Assembly: GCA_045600105.1 (NCBI GenBank)
Contig: JAZRXG010000025.1
Location: forward strand, 1 to 14,084
DNA: 14,084 nt
Direction: 5' to 3'
From: UBA1206 sp045600105
GTDB lineage: Bacteria; Bacillota; Clostridia; Oscillospirales; CAG-382
Within the stretch, counting starts at the first letter, position 1. Each line of letters starts with the position of its first letter. The notes under the pieces are model-generated. The model worked only from the letters and a program-made list of their open reading frames with translations, made no database searches and was not told the DNA's origin. Below are positions 1 through 6,789 of this stretch, piece after piece. Both the position numbers and the translations under genes were made by a program.

Positions 1-11
1 TCACTATTTTC

Positions 12-31
12 GGAAATTATATATAATTTCC
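12..31. repeat. 20 bp perfect AT-rich palindrome
   Basis: Each base of the left half pairs with the right half: GGAAATTATA is followed directly by its reverse complement TATAATTTCC. The right half contains TATAAT (22-27), a perfect -10 hexamer, but any matching -35 would lie beyond the window edge. It could be an operator or promoter for a gene outside the window, or part of an RNA 3' end. No protein partner can be assigned. Confidence 0.5.
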
Positions 32-55
32 CTGCTGGATACGGCATGAGACGAA

Positions 56-100
56 AATATACCTGCCGATCGAGATTTTTCTCTTTTCGGCAGGTATATT
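56..100. terminator. Long hairpin downstream of the minus operon, possible terminator
   Basis: A 14 bp perfect stem (56-69 pairs with 87-100, core ACCTGCCGA/TCGGCAGGT) encloses a 17 nt loop. The loop itself can fold as GAGA-TTTT-TCTC (72-83). On the minus strand the stem is followed by a short T-rich stretch (ATTTTCG), on the plus strand by CTTTATT. Neither is a strong U-tract. It lies about 85 bp beyond the stop codon of the last gene of the minus operon, so its most likely job is ending or protecting that transcript. It could also serve a plus-strand gene outside the window. Confidence 0.5.
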
Positions 101-165
101 CTTTATTAACCTTAATACTGTCCTTTAGAGTACCGCTCTGAAGCCGCAGTTTTTTTGCGTTCTTT

Positions 166-187
166 CGCCGTTCAGACGGCGTTTTTT
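166..187 (+). terminator. Rho-independent terminator, plus orientation
   Basis: A GC-rich 6 bp stem (CGCCGT at 166-171, ACGGCG at 176-181) with a TCAG loop is followed by six T residues (182-187) and further T-rich sequence. The T-tract is on the plus strand only, so this would stop transcription arriving from the left edge. It overlaps the stop codon (186-188) of the minus-strand gene, which fits a compact convergent gene junction. Confidence 0.5.
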
Positions 188-1094
188 ATATTTTTTTCAA
201 TTTCATGAATCCCGAAGCGTACGGGATGCCGCCGTCATCGTCGGGAGCGAATTCCTTCCACGGCGACTGAACCTCACCCATCACCTCGCCCTGCTCGTGC
301 GAGTCGTAATAATATTTTCCGCCGAGCGATTTCCATTCGGTCAGCTCGGTGAGCATATAGCCGTCTTTTGCCTCGGCAATATCGCCCGACGCAATGGCTT
401 CGGCAATCTCCTCCTCGGTAACGCCTTCGGGGAGCTTCATCCACGTTTTTACCGTGTGATCGGCGGTGAATTCAATGACGGAATCGAAAATCCCGAGCGT
501 TTCGCTCATTTCGTCTTCGTCGATCTCTCCGCTTTCGAGCTGCTTTTCAAGTGACGCTTTTACCTCGTCGCGTGTGAAAAAGCCGAAGCTGCCGTCGACC
601 ATCGACATCGCCTTGTCAACGCCGTATCTGCCGACGATATCAAGGCGTTTTTCGTCGTCGGAGGTCATTTCGGCGTCAAGCGGGTCTTCGACGGGAGTGA
701 TCTCGCCGTCTTCACACTTTTTGAGCATGACGCAGATGAATCCGATGGAGAAGCAGAGGAAGCCGTCCTGAACGAGCAGCGTTTCGGCGTTCTTTCTGAA
801 AATCCCCTCGGGGACGTCAAGGAATCCGTTCAGCGTGTAGTGATATTCGCCGCAGCTTGTCTGTTCCCACGTTCCGTTTTCTTCTTTTCCGCTGTTTCCG
901 TCGCGCATGACAACGTTGTGGTCTTCGTCAAAGTCAAACGTGACGGCGGAAAAATCGCTTCCGTCGTCGCCCTTCCATTCGGACGCCGGAATGCGCGCAA
1001 GGTCGTTTGAAAAGGCGTTTACAACGTATTCCGCCTTCCATTTTCCGCAGATGAATTCAAGTCCGTTTCTGAGATCGCTCGCATCGAGTTCCAT
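186..1094 (-). CDS. Acidic protein of unknown function with two related halves
   Basis: I do not recognise this 302-residue family. It has no signal peptide or membrane helix, so it is probably cytoplasmic, and it is rich in Asp and Glu. The sequence shows two weakly related halves. Residues about 15-125 run GKWKAEYVVN, then FSAVTFDFDEDHNVV, then a GEYHYTL strand, ending VMLKK. Residues about 153-302 run GRYGVDKAMS, then FDSVIEFTADHTVK, then a GKYYYDS strand, ending GFMKLKK. The order (G-K/R-W/Y opening, hydrophobic 'F/D-x-D-H' strand, aromatic strand, 'M-LKK' end) suggests a duplicated beta-barrel, lipocalin-like fold, which is inference. The start at 1094 has a good GGAGG ribosome binding site about 9 bases upstream. 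It is the last gene of the minus operon, 32 bp after the WalJ-like gene. Its function is unknown. Confidence 0.8.
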   Translation of the reverse strand: MELDASDLRNGLEFICGKWKAEYVVNAFSNDLARIPASEWKGDDGSDFSAVTFDFDEDHNVVMRDGNSGKEENGTWEQTSCGEYHYTLNGFLDVPEGIFRKNAETLLVQDGFLCFSIGFICVMLKKCEDGEITPVEDPLDAEMTSDDEKRLDIVGRYGVDKAMSMVDGSFGFFTRDEVKASLEKQLESGEIDEDEMSETLGIFDSVIEFTADHTVKTWMKLPEGVTEEEIAEAIASGDIAEAKDGYMLTELTEWKSLGGKYYYDSHEQGEVMGEVQSPWKEFAPDDDGGIPYASGFMKLKKI

Positions 1095-1126
1095 TGGTGA
1101 ATACCTCCGTTTTTATATTTATTTTT

Positions 1127-1933
1127 TCAGAATGAGCAGAGGACGCATCCGCTGTCACGCGGAGCTACCGCGAGATACACGTCACCGCAGACATTTTCAC
1201 CGCATACGGCGATGCCGTTGGCTTCAAGCATCGTGACCGCCTCGTCGTACGCCGTTTCGGGCGTGTTGTTTTCGGCGGAAAGATGCGCGAGCACGATGTA
1301 GCGCGTGCCGCTTTTGACGAGATAGGGCAGGAACGACGCGCAGCTTTCGTTTGAAAGATGACCGTAATTCCCGAGTATGCGCTGCTTGAGCTGATATGGG
1401 TACGGCCCGTTTTTCAGCATTTCGACGTCGTGGTTCGATTCGATTATCACGCCGACGCAGCCCGTCAGATATTCGGCGGTCTTTTTTGTTATATACCCCA
1501 TATCGGTCGCGAGCCCGATCTTACGGTCCCCGAGCTCCACGACGTATCCGCAGGATGACGCCGAGTCGTGCGGTGTCTTGAACGGCGTGAAGACCGCGTT
1601 TTCGACCTCGACGGGGACACCGTCCTCAAGCGGCGTGACGTAAGGCGCGACATAAGGCGACTTGCGCAGCGACGTGCAGCAGAGCGACGGCGCGTAGACG
1701 GGGATGCCGTGATATTTCGATATGGTCTCGAGTCCCTTGACGTGGTCAGAGTGTTCGTGCGTGACGAATATCGCCTTGATGTTCCCGAGCGACGAGCCCA
1801 TGGAATTCAGCGATCTTTCGATGCACCTTGCCGAAACTCCGGCGTCTATCAGGTACTCGCTGCTTTTGTTTCTGACGTACACGCAGTTCCCGCCGGAGGA
1901 CGAAAACAGCGTGCTTACGAGCGTTTCGGGCAT
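1127..1933 (-). CDS. walJ: MBL-fold metallo-hydrolase, WalJ/YycJ-like
   Basis: This 268-residue protein belongs to the metallo-beta-lactamase fold hydrolases, in the YycJ/WalJ group. The dinuclear metal site is visible: THEHSDH at residues 58-64 (His59, His61, Asp63, His64), a probable His122 (TPHDS), Asp144 (TDMG) and His217 (LAHLS). Group-specific blocks ESNHD (165-169) and GHLSN (191-195) are present. The N-terminus (TLFSSSGGNCVYV) matches the usual 'S-SGN' opening and the length matches the family. In Bacillus and relatives walJ is linked to the walRK cell-wall regulon and affects DNA replication coordination. Those partners are absent here. The gene starts only 4 bp after the galK stop and has no clear Shine-Dalgarno, so translation probably depends on coupling to galK. 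The gene symbol rests on motifs only. Confidence 0.85.
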   Translation of the reverse strand: MPETLVSTLFSSSGGNCVYVRNKSSEYLIDAGVSARCIERSLNSMGSSLGNIKAIFVTHEHSDHVKGLETISKYHGIPVYAPSLCCTSLRKSPYVAPYVTPLEDGVPVEVENAVFTPFKTPHDSASSCGYVVELGDRKIGLATDMGYITKKTAEYLTGCVGVIIESNHDVEMLKNGPYPYQLKQRILGNYGHLSNESCASFLPYLVKSGTRYIVLAHLSAENNTPETAYDEAVTMLEANGIAVCGENVCGDVYLAVAPRDSGCVLCSF

Positions 1934-1937
1934 GGCG

Positions 1938-3227
1938 TTATTTCTGCGAAACTATGTTTTCTTCGTCGAACGTGACGGCACCGTAGGGGCGCACGCCGAG
2001 GAACATGCAGCTTCCTTCTCCGAAGACGGATTCGAGGACGGAGCGGAATTCTTCCTTCTGCTCGGGCCTGAGCCACGCCTGGACCGTGCCGGCAAATCCG
2101 CCGCCGTGTACGCGGGAGATAACGCCGACCTTGTCACAGAGCGCGAGAGCGAGGGAGAGTCCCTGCTCGGTGACGTTGTTCACGCAGAACACGTTCTGCA
2201 GATATTTGAACGACGAGTTGCCCGATTTGGTCACGTTTGCGAAGAACGTGTCGTAATCGCCCGATTTGATGGCGACTCTCTGGGCTTCGACTCTGTCGTT
2301 TTCTTCAAAATAATGTATCGCTCTGAGCACCGCTCTGTCGCCGTACTGCTTTCTGAGTGACGCGATGTCGGCAAAGAACGTCTGTCTGTTGACGGTGCGG
2401 AGCACTTCCTTGGAATACGCGGAGGCGATGAGCTTCATTTCCGCGGGGAGCGACGCGTATTCGTCGGTCAGCTTGGCGTGGCTTCCGCCGGTGTTGACGA
2501 GGCAGAGTATGTATCCGCACGAAGCAAAGTCAAAGTTGAGTTTTTCAACGTAGGGAGACGTTCTGTCCGCAAAGTCGATGTAGGAAAGTCCGCCGACGGC
2601 GCACGCTGCCTGGTCCATAAGTCCGCAGGGCTTGCCGAAAAACTCGTTCTCGGCGTATTTGCCCGCCTTAGCGAGCTCAACGGGCGAAATGCGGCCCTTG
2701 TTGTAGAAATGGTTGAGGATGTTGCCTATCATCACTTCAAAAGCAGCCGACGACGAAATGCCGCTGCCCATTATGACGTCGCTCTGCGTGAACGCGCAGA
2801 AACCGCCGCATTTGTGACCGTTCTTCGTGAACCAGTCGGCGACCCCCGCGATGAGCGACGACGAGCTGCCGGGCTTCACGTTCTCGGTGCTGATGGAAGA
2901 AACGTCGATGACGCTTTCGCGGTAGCCCTCGCTCTTGACGCAGATGTTATTGTCGTTTGTTTTCGCCGCTATCGAGATGATGTCGATGTCAACGGAAGCG
3001 CAGATGACCTTGCCGTTGTTGTGGTCGGTGTGGTTGCCCGATACCTCCGTTCTTCCGGGAACCGAGAAAAGTTCAATTTCGCGGTCACCGTAGAGCTCGA
3101 GAAACGACGAAGCGAGAGACGAATATCTCGTTTTCTGGTAGCCGAGCTTTTCGGCGGGGTAAAGTCTTGTGAAAACGCCGTCAAAGGCGCCGTTTGATAT
3201 TTTTGTGATGAATTCCGATGCTTTCAT
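1938..3227 (-). CDS. galK: Galactokinase (GHMP kinase), variant sugar-site subfamily
   Basis: This 429-residue GHMP-family kinase is closest to galactokinase, which phosphorylates galactose at C1 with ATP in the Leloir pathway. The galactokinase signature lies at residues 58-72 (GRTEVSGNHTDHNNG), the GHMP phosphate loop at 153-164 (MGSGISSSAAFE), the catalytic-Asp block CGLMDQ at 201-206 (Asp205) and the C-terminal glycine loop HGGGFAG at 374-380. Classical enzymes have GEHTDY in the first block. Here Glu is replaced by Asn65 and Tyr by His69, a form I associate with clostridial galactokinase-like proteins. The Glu contacts the sugar in known structures, so substrate preference may differ. 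It is somewhat longer than the usual 390 residues. The start has GAGGG 8 bases upstream and lies 22 bp after the SGNH hydrolase gene. No galT, galE or transporter is present. Confidence 0.9.
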   Translation of the reverse strand: MKASEFITKISNGAFDGVFTRLYPAEKLGYQKTRYSSLASSFLELYGDREIELFSVPGRTEVSGNHTDHNNGKVICASVDIDIISIAAKTNDNNICVKSEGYRESVIDVSSISTENVKPGSSSSLIAGVADWFTKNGHKCGGFCAFTQSDVIMGSGISSSAAFEVMIGNILNHFYNKGRISPVELAKAGKYAENEFFGKPCGLMDQAACAVGGLSYIDFADRTSPYVEKLNFDFASCGYILCLVNTGGSHAKLTDEYASLPAEMKLIASAYSKEVLRTVNRQTFFADIASLRKQYGDRAVLRAIHYFEENDRVEAQRVAIKSGDYDTFFANVTKSGNSSFKYLQNVFCVNNVTEQGLSLALALCDKVGVISRVHGGGFAGTVQAWLRPEQKEEFRSVLESVFGEGSCMFLGVRPYGAVTFDEENIVSQK

Positions 3228-3249
3228 ATCTGTTCCCTCGTTTTATTCG

Positions 3250-4341
3250 TTATTTGAGCGCGCTTGCGCCCTGCTCGACGGCGATCGCGGCACATTCCCG
3301 CAGACGCGACACGGTAAGAGCGTCAAGGTGCGCGTCGTATCCGTTGCCGACGGGTGACACGCCGAGATAGGTGTAGAGCCACGTCGCGGCAATGAGATAA
3401 CTGCCCGCCGAAGAGTGGTGCGATCTGTCGTCGGCGTAAAGGTTTATGTCGGGGTAGAGTTTATTGCAGACGGCGAACGCGATGCAGGCAGGGGACGAAA
3501 CGCAGCCGAAGTCGGACGCGAGTCTGTCGTAGAGTTCTTTGTATTCAAGAGCTTTCGCGAGCCTCTTGGTCTCGTCGGTGCTTGCCGCGTATCTCGCGTA
3601 AAGGAGGGGAGACGCGCCGTTTGCTTTGATGAGCGGAACGATGACGTCGAGCGACTTTTTCGAGTCCTCGTAGGTCGCCGAAGCCGCGTCGTGAAGAACG
3701 ACGAAATCGTACTTTCTTTCGGCAAGCTTATTGCGCATGGCAATGCCTCTTTCGTGGGTCTCGTCGGCGAATTCGTGCAGATAGGCGCTGCCGAACGTCG
3801 AATATGTCACTTCCACGTTTTTGCCCGCCGCCTTCGCGATCTCGCGGAATTTGAGCGGCGTGCCGTTGAAATAGGTGCTGCTGTTGCCGACAAAAAGGAA
3901 CTTGACCGCGCTTTCGTCGTAGGGCTTCGGGTCGTCGTGGCAGAGCGTGACGGCGTTTTCTTTTTCGTCGAATGAGCCTGTGACCTTTCTGCATATCACC
4001 ATCGTGGCGTTGTAGAGCATCGCGCCCTCGAACGCGTAGCGATAGACGCTTTTTATTTTTTCGTCGGCATCCTGACCGAACACCGCGGCAAAACCGCCCG
4101 CGGGGATCGTGAACGAAAGCTGGCACGAGCCGAACTTGCCGTCCTGATTGGGGTAAAGGTTTCCGCCTGCTTCATAAAGGACGCCGTCCGGACCGAATAT
4201 CATTATGCCGGACCTGCGGAAGTCGAATTCGGTCGTCGAAACGACTCTTTTTTCGTTTTCGTACCCGCCGAAAACTATGATATCGTTTTCCTGCGGCTGT
4301 CTGTCGCGGCCGGTAACGAAACATTTCACCGTGTTATCCAT
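3250..4341 (-). CDS. SGNH-like hydrolase, DUF4886-type, with N-terminal extension
   Basis: This 363-residue protein has an SGNH/GDSL-type hydrolase domain from about residue 145 to the end. Visible blocks are the nucleophile strand FLFVGNSST (148-156, Ser154), a conserved glycine in STFGSAYLHEF (Gly184) and the Asp-x-x-His block DDRSHHSSAGSYL (Asp305, His308). This arrangement resembles the DUF4886 group, thought to be esterases or deacetylases acting on carbohydrates. Residues 1-140 form a separate beta-rich region containing NLYPNQDGKFG and FTIPAGGFAAVFG, perhaps a substrate-binding sandwich (inference). No signal peptide is visible, so it should act in the cytoplasm, for example on imported acylated sugars. 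It starts 12 bp after the tiny membrane peptide, with GAGGG 6 bases upstream, and is followed 22 bp later by galK. Confidence 0.75.
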   Translation of the reverse strand: MDNTVKCFVTGRDRQPQENDIIVFGGYENEKRVVSTTEFDFRRSGIMIFGPDGVLYEAGGNLYPNQDGKFGSCQLSFTIPAGGFAAVFGQDADEKIKSVYRYAFEGAMLYNATMVICRKVTGSFDEKENAVTLCHDDPKPYDESAVKFLFVGNSSTYFNGTPLKFREIAKAAGKNVEVTYSTFGSAYLHEFADETHERGIAMRNKLAERKYDFVVLHDAASATYEDSKKSLDVIVPLIKANGASPLLYARYAASTDETKRLAKALEYKELYDRLASDFGCVSSPACIAFAVCNKLYPDINLYADDRSHHSSAGSYLIAATWLYTYLGVSPVGNGYDAHLDALTVSRLRECAAIAVEQGASALK

Positions 4342-4353
4342 ATTTTCCCTCTT

Positions 4354-4428
4354 TCAGCGTATGACGCTTATCACGAGCGCGAGCACCAGGAGTACGGCAA
4401 GCGCCGCGCAGATTATTCTTTTTGCCAT
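4354..4428 (-). CDS. 24-residue single-helix membrane peptide
   Basis: This is a complete small gene at the head of the minus operon. The start ATG (4426-4428) is preceded by a consensus GGAGG with 7 bases spacing and ends with TGA, 12 bp before the next start codon. The peptide begins MAKRII and ends ISVIR. Between them lies an uninterrupted hydrophobic stretch of Ala, Leu and Val, long enough for one membrane helix, with Lys3-Arg4 at the N-terminal side and Arg24 at the end. It sits just behind a good promoter (4459-4487). It could be a small membrane regulator or only a leader that sets up translation of the hydrolase gene. I know of no named family. The case rests on the ribosome binding site, composition and position. 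Confidence 0.6.
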   Translation of the reverse strand: MAKRIICAALAVLLVLALVISVIR

Positions 4429-4458
4429 TTGTTTTCCTCCGGATTTTCTTATAATAAG

Positions 4459-4487
4459 ATTTTACAACAATAAAGATAAAAAATCAA
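4459..4487 (-). promoter_or_regulatory. Sigma-A-like promoter of the galK operon
   Basis: On the minus strand, TTGATT (4482-4487) is separated by exactly 17 bp from TAAAAT (4459-4464), a close match to the housekeeping promoter. Transcription would begin near 4452, leaving about 24 nt before the ATG of the small membrane peptide. It lies between the stop of the FkbM gene (4495) and the peptide gene, so the galK operon can be expressed independently of the methyltransferase. Confidence 0.6.
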
Positions 4488-4494
4488 GTATAAC

Positions 4495-5520
4495 TTAATA
4501 CATCGCGTAGGCGAAAACGTCAAAAGCGGGGACGTATTTTTTGTTCCTGAGGTAAATGCGGCTTCCGGGGAGCTGACGGCATAACCAGAGCGGGATATCG
4601 ACGAGGTCGTACGCGCGGTGGTACACCGAAACGCAGACGTTCGTTTTGTTTTCGTAAAAGACGTTTCTCCCTCCGCGGAGTATCGCCATGTCTTCGCCTT
4701 CGCCGTCTATCTTGACCGAATCGAGCTTTTTGTGCGCGAAAAATGAGTCGAGCGACACGACGTTTATCTCGCTGCCCGACACAGACAGCGCACTGCCCCT
4801 GCCTTTTTTCGAGTCAAAAAAGGCTTTGCCGTCCTTCTCTCCCACCGCGGCGTTGACGCATATCACGTCACGGACGGAAGACACGTTTTTTTCAAGCTTT
4901 GCAAACGTCTTGGGCGACGGCTCAAAGGCGTATATTTTTTCATACGACGGGCAGTTTTCCGCGAAAAGCAGGGGGGTGTCGCCGTCGTAAGCACCGACGT
5001 CGGCGTGTACGCCTTTTCGCTCGTACCAGCCGTCCGGCGGAGTAAAGTCAAAGAAAAGGTCGTGTATGTCCCCGCTCACGTCGTAATCGAGGAGGGACGC
5101 GAAAATTTTTCTTGAAACGTCGTCGGCGAGCTTTTCGTATACCTCGTTTATCCTGCTTTCGTTTTCTTTTATCCAATTTTTATCGATGCAGCCCTCGCCG
5201 TAAGGCGGCAGATTCGGCGCGAAAAGAGAATGACGCGACGCGAGGGAGTAAAACAGATCGCATTTGCCGCCCTCGAGCGCGAACGCCGTGACGACGGTGA
5301 GATCGCCGAATTCCTCCTCCGCCTCCGAAAGCGAACGTACTCTGTCGCCGAGGAAGGTCTGCCCTCTGACGAAACCGTCCGACGCGAACACGCACGAACG
5401 ACGTATACCGTGCTTTTCGAGGTGAGCGATTATCTTTTCGGCTCCGTTGCCCATGCCGTAAACGCATACCGGACGCCCGAGCTCTTTTATTTTTTCGATA
5501 TAGCTTGTCCTGTCAGTCAT
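4495..5520 (-). CDS. FkbM-family methyltransferase with N-terminal Rossmann-like domain
   Basis: This 341-residue protein has two domains. The C-terminal half is an S-adenosylmethionine-dependent methyltransferase of the FkbM type, usually O-methylating sugars or natural products. It shows the SAM-binding motif ADVGAYDGDT (173-182), the acidic strand end AFEPS (198-202), and the family block KIDGEGEDMAILRGG (270-284), normally KIDVEGxE. Residues 17-80 begin PVCVYGMGNGAEKII, a glycine-rich nucleotide-binding-like strand and turn, as often fused upstream of FkbM domains in clostridial surface-polysaccharide loci. The start has GGAGG only about 4 bases upstream, which is tight. No glycosyltransferase genes are nearby, so the acceptor is unknown. 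No clear terminator follows it, and the next operon begins at its own promoter. Confidence 0.82.
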   Translation of the reverse strand: MTDRTSYIEKIKELGRPVCVYGMGNGAEKIIAHLEKHGIRRSCVFASDGFVRGQTFLGDRVRSLSEAEEEFGDLTVVTAFALEGGKCDLFYSLASRHSLFAPNLPPYGEGCIDKNWIKENESRINEVYEKLADDVSRKIFASLLDYDVSGDIHDLFFDFTPPDGWYERKGVHADVGAYDGDTPLLFAENCPSYEKIYAFEPSPKTFAKLEKNVSSVRDVICVNAAVGEKDGKAFFDSKKGRGSALSVSGSEINVVSLDSFFAHKKLDSVKIDGEGEDMAILRGGRNVFYENKTNVCVSVYHRAYDLVDIPLWLCRQLPGSRIYLRNKKYVPAFDVFAYAMY

Positions 5521-5567
5521 AACTCCTCCGCGGGTAAATATCCCGATGAGTAAATGTTATCAAAAAA

Positions 5568-5595
5568 TTCATATAATATATATCAAATATATGAA
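5568..5595. repeat. Inverted repeat in divergent intergenic region
   Basis: Perfect 8 bp arms, TTCATATA (5568-5575) and TATATGAA (5588-5595), are separated by 12 bp. They lie near the middle of the 160 bp AT-rich gap between the divergently transcribed FkbM gene and the ADP-ribosylglycohydrolase-family gene. TATAAT at 5572-5577 overlaps the left arm but lacks a good -35. TAAAAT at 5619-5624 is another possible plus-strand -10, also without a good -35. The repeat could be an operator. In such AT-rich DNA it could also arise by chance. Confidence 0.3.
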
Positions 5596-5680
5596 ATAAT
5601 TTGTTAATATTATTCGTCTAAAATAGGATGAGTATATCGTCATCCACAGTTTTACGACTCTTGAAAAAGGAGAGGAAGAT

Positions 5681-6745
5681 ATGAAAAGATCCGACTACCG
5701 TGAAAAACTCCGCGCCGCGTTTCTCGGCAGAGCCGCGGGCTGCACGCTCGGCGCTCCCGTCGAGGGGTGGACGCTCGAAATGATGGAGTCCTACGCAAAA
5801 GAACTCGGCATCACTTATCCGTGCGTCAACTACTGGCCCGCAATTCCCGAGCCCGAACGCGTCAGATACATAATACAGACCTTCGGCGACTACACGCTGC
5901 CTCACCTTGACGGCATCCCCTGCGACGACGACATCGGCTACACCATACTCGGCCTGCTCATCGCCGAGGAGGGACACGGTGCCGAGATCACGCTTGACGA
6001 CGTCAAAAACGCGTGGCTGAAGTATATAACCGAGTGCTACACCGCCGAACGCGTCGCTCTCGACAACCTGCTTGCCGGCGTTCCCGCAGAAAAGGCAGCC
6101 GAGATAAACAACCCCTACGACGAGCTCATCGGCGCCGACATAAGAATAGACGGCTACGCCTATATGGCGCCCGGATGCCCCGCAAAGGCGGTAAAGAACG
6201 CGCACACCGACGCGTTCATCTCGCACAGAAACAACGGTATTTACGGTGCCGAGTATTTCTCCGCCGTCATTTCCGACGCTTTCACGAGCGGCGACGTCAA
6301 AAAGTCGCTTTATAAAGGGCTCGAATACATCCCGTCCGACTGCGAGCTCGCAAAAGGGCTCCGCTGGGCGCTCGATATATGGGACGGCGTCGGCGATTAT
6401 AAAAACGCCGCGAAGCTCGTTGACGAAAGATACCCCGGAATGCACACCGTACACACCATAAATAACGCCTGTCTCACCGTTTTCGGACTTGCTCTCGGCG
6501 GAAAAGACCTCGGCAAGGTCATATCGAACTGCGTCGCCATGGCACACGACTGCGACTGCACCGCCGCCACCGCCGGTTCGATCATCGGCGCCGCCTACGG
6601 AATGAGCGCCGTTGACGAAAAATGGTACAAGCCCTTCGGCGACAAGGTCAACTCGTTCTTCAACGGACCGAAGTCCTATTCGATAAACGACCTGCTTTCA
6701 AGATACGAAAAGATCGCGGAAACGGCTGTCGCTTTCGACGAATAA
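5681..6745 (+). CDS. ADP-ribosylglycohydrolase-family protein
   Basis: This 354-residue protein has the all-helical, metal-dependent ADP-ribosylglycohydrolase (DraG/ARH, PF03747) fold. Visible are the opening helix LRAAFLGRAAGCTLGAPVEGW (10-30), the first metal-binding cluster CDDDIG (81-86) and the second metal block HDCDCTAATAGSIIGAAYG (289-307). The classical second block is DTDT; here it is DCDCT, close to a DTDCN variant I recall from poorly characterised family members. Family members remove ADP-ribose from proteins or small molecules, but many have unknown substrates. It has no signal peptide and should be cytoplasmic. AAGGAGAGG lies about 5 bases before the start. The gene is followed 44 bp later by the carboxypeptidase gene. 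No ADP-ribosyltransferase, DarT or NADAR gene is in the window, so a toxin-antitoxin role is not supported. Confidence 0.85.
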   Translation: MKRSDYREKLRAAFLGRAAGCTLGAPVEGWTLEMMESYAKELGITYPCVNYWPAIPEPERVRYIIQTFGDYTLPHLDGIPCDDDIGYTILGLLIAEEGHGAEITLDDVKNAWLKYITECYTAERVALDNLLAGVPAEKAAEINNPYDELIGADIRIDGYAYMAPGCPAKAVKNAHTDAFISHRNNGIYGAEYFSAVISDAFTSGDVKKSLYKGLEYIPSDCELAKGLRWALDIWDGVGDYKNAAKLVDERYPGMHTVHTINNACLTVFGLALGGKDLGKVISNCVAMAHDCDCTAATAGSIIGAAYGMSAVDEKWYKPFGDKVNSFFNGPKSYSINDLLSRYEKIAETAVAFDE

Positions 6746-6789
6746 AACAAAACGGCGATTCATAATAATGTTCCGAAAGGAATGTTGTT

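Noticed and set aside
2478..3197. 239-codon open frame on the plus strand opposite galK
   Set aside because: Galactokinase motifs on the other strand are decisive. This frame gives only an Arg/Val-rich translation.
5618..6547. 309-codon open frame on the minus strand opposite the ADP-ribosylglycohydrolase-family gene
   Set aside because: Antisense to a motif-supported gene. The translation is Val/Gly/Arg-rich without recognisable domains.
5681..6745. DarTG-like ADP-ribosylation toxin-antitoxin or defence system
   Set aside because: Only a hydrolase-family protein is present. No ADP-ribosyltransferase, NADAR or macrodomain partner is visible, and the neighbours are housekeeping genes.
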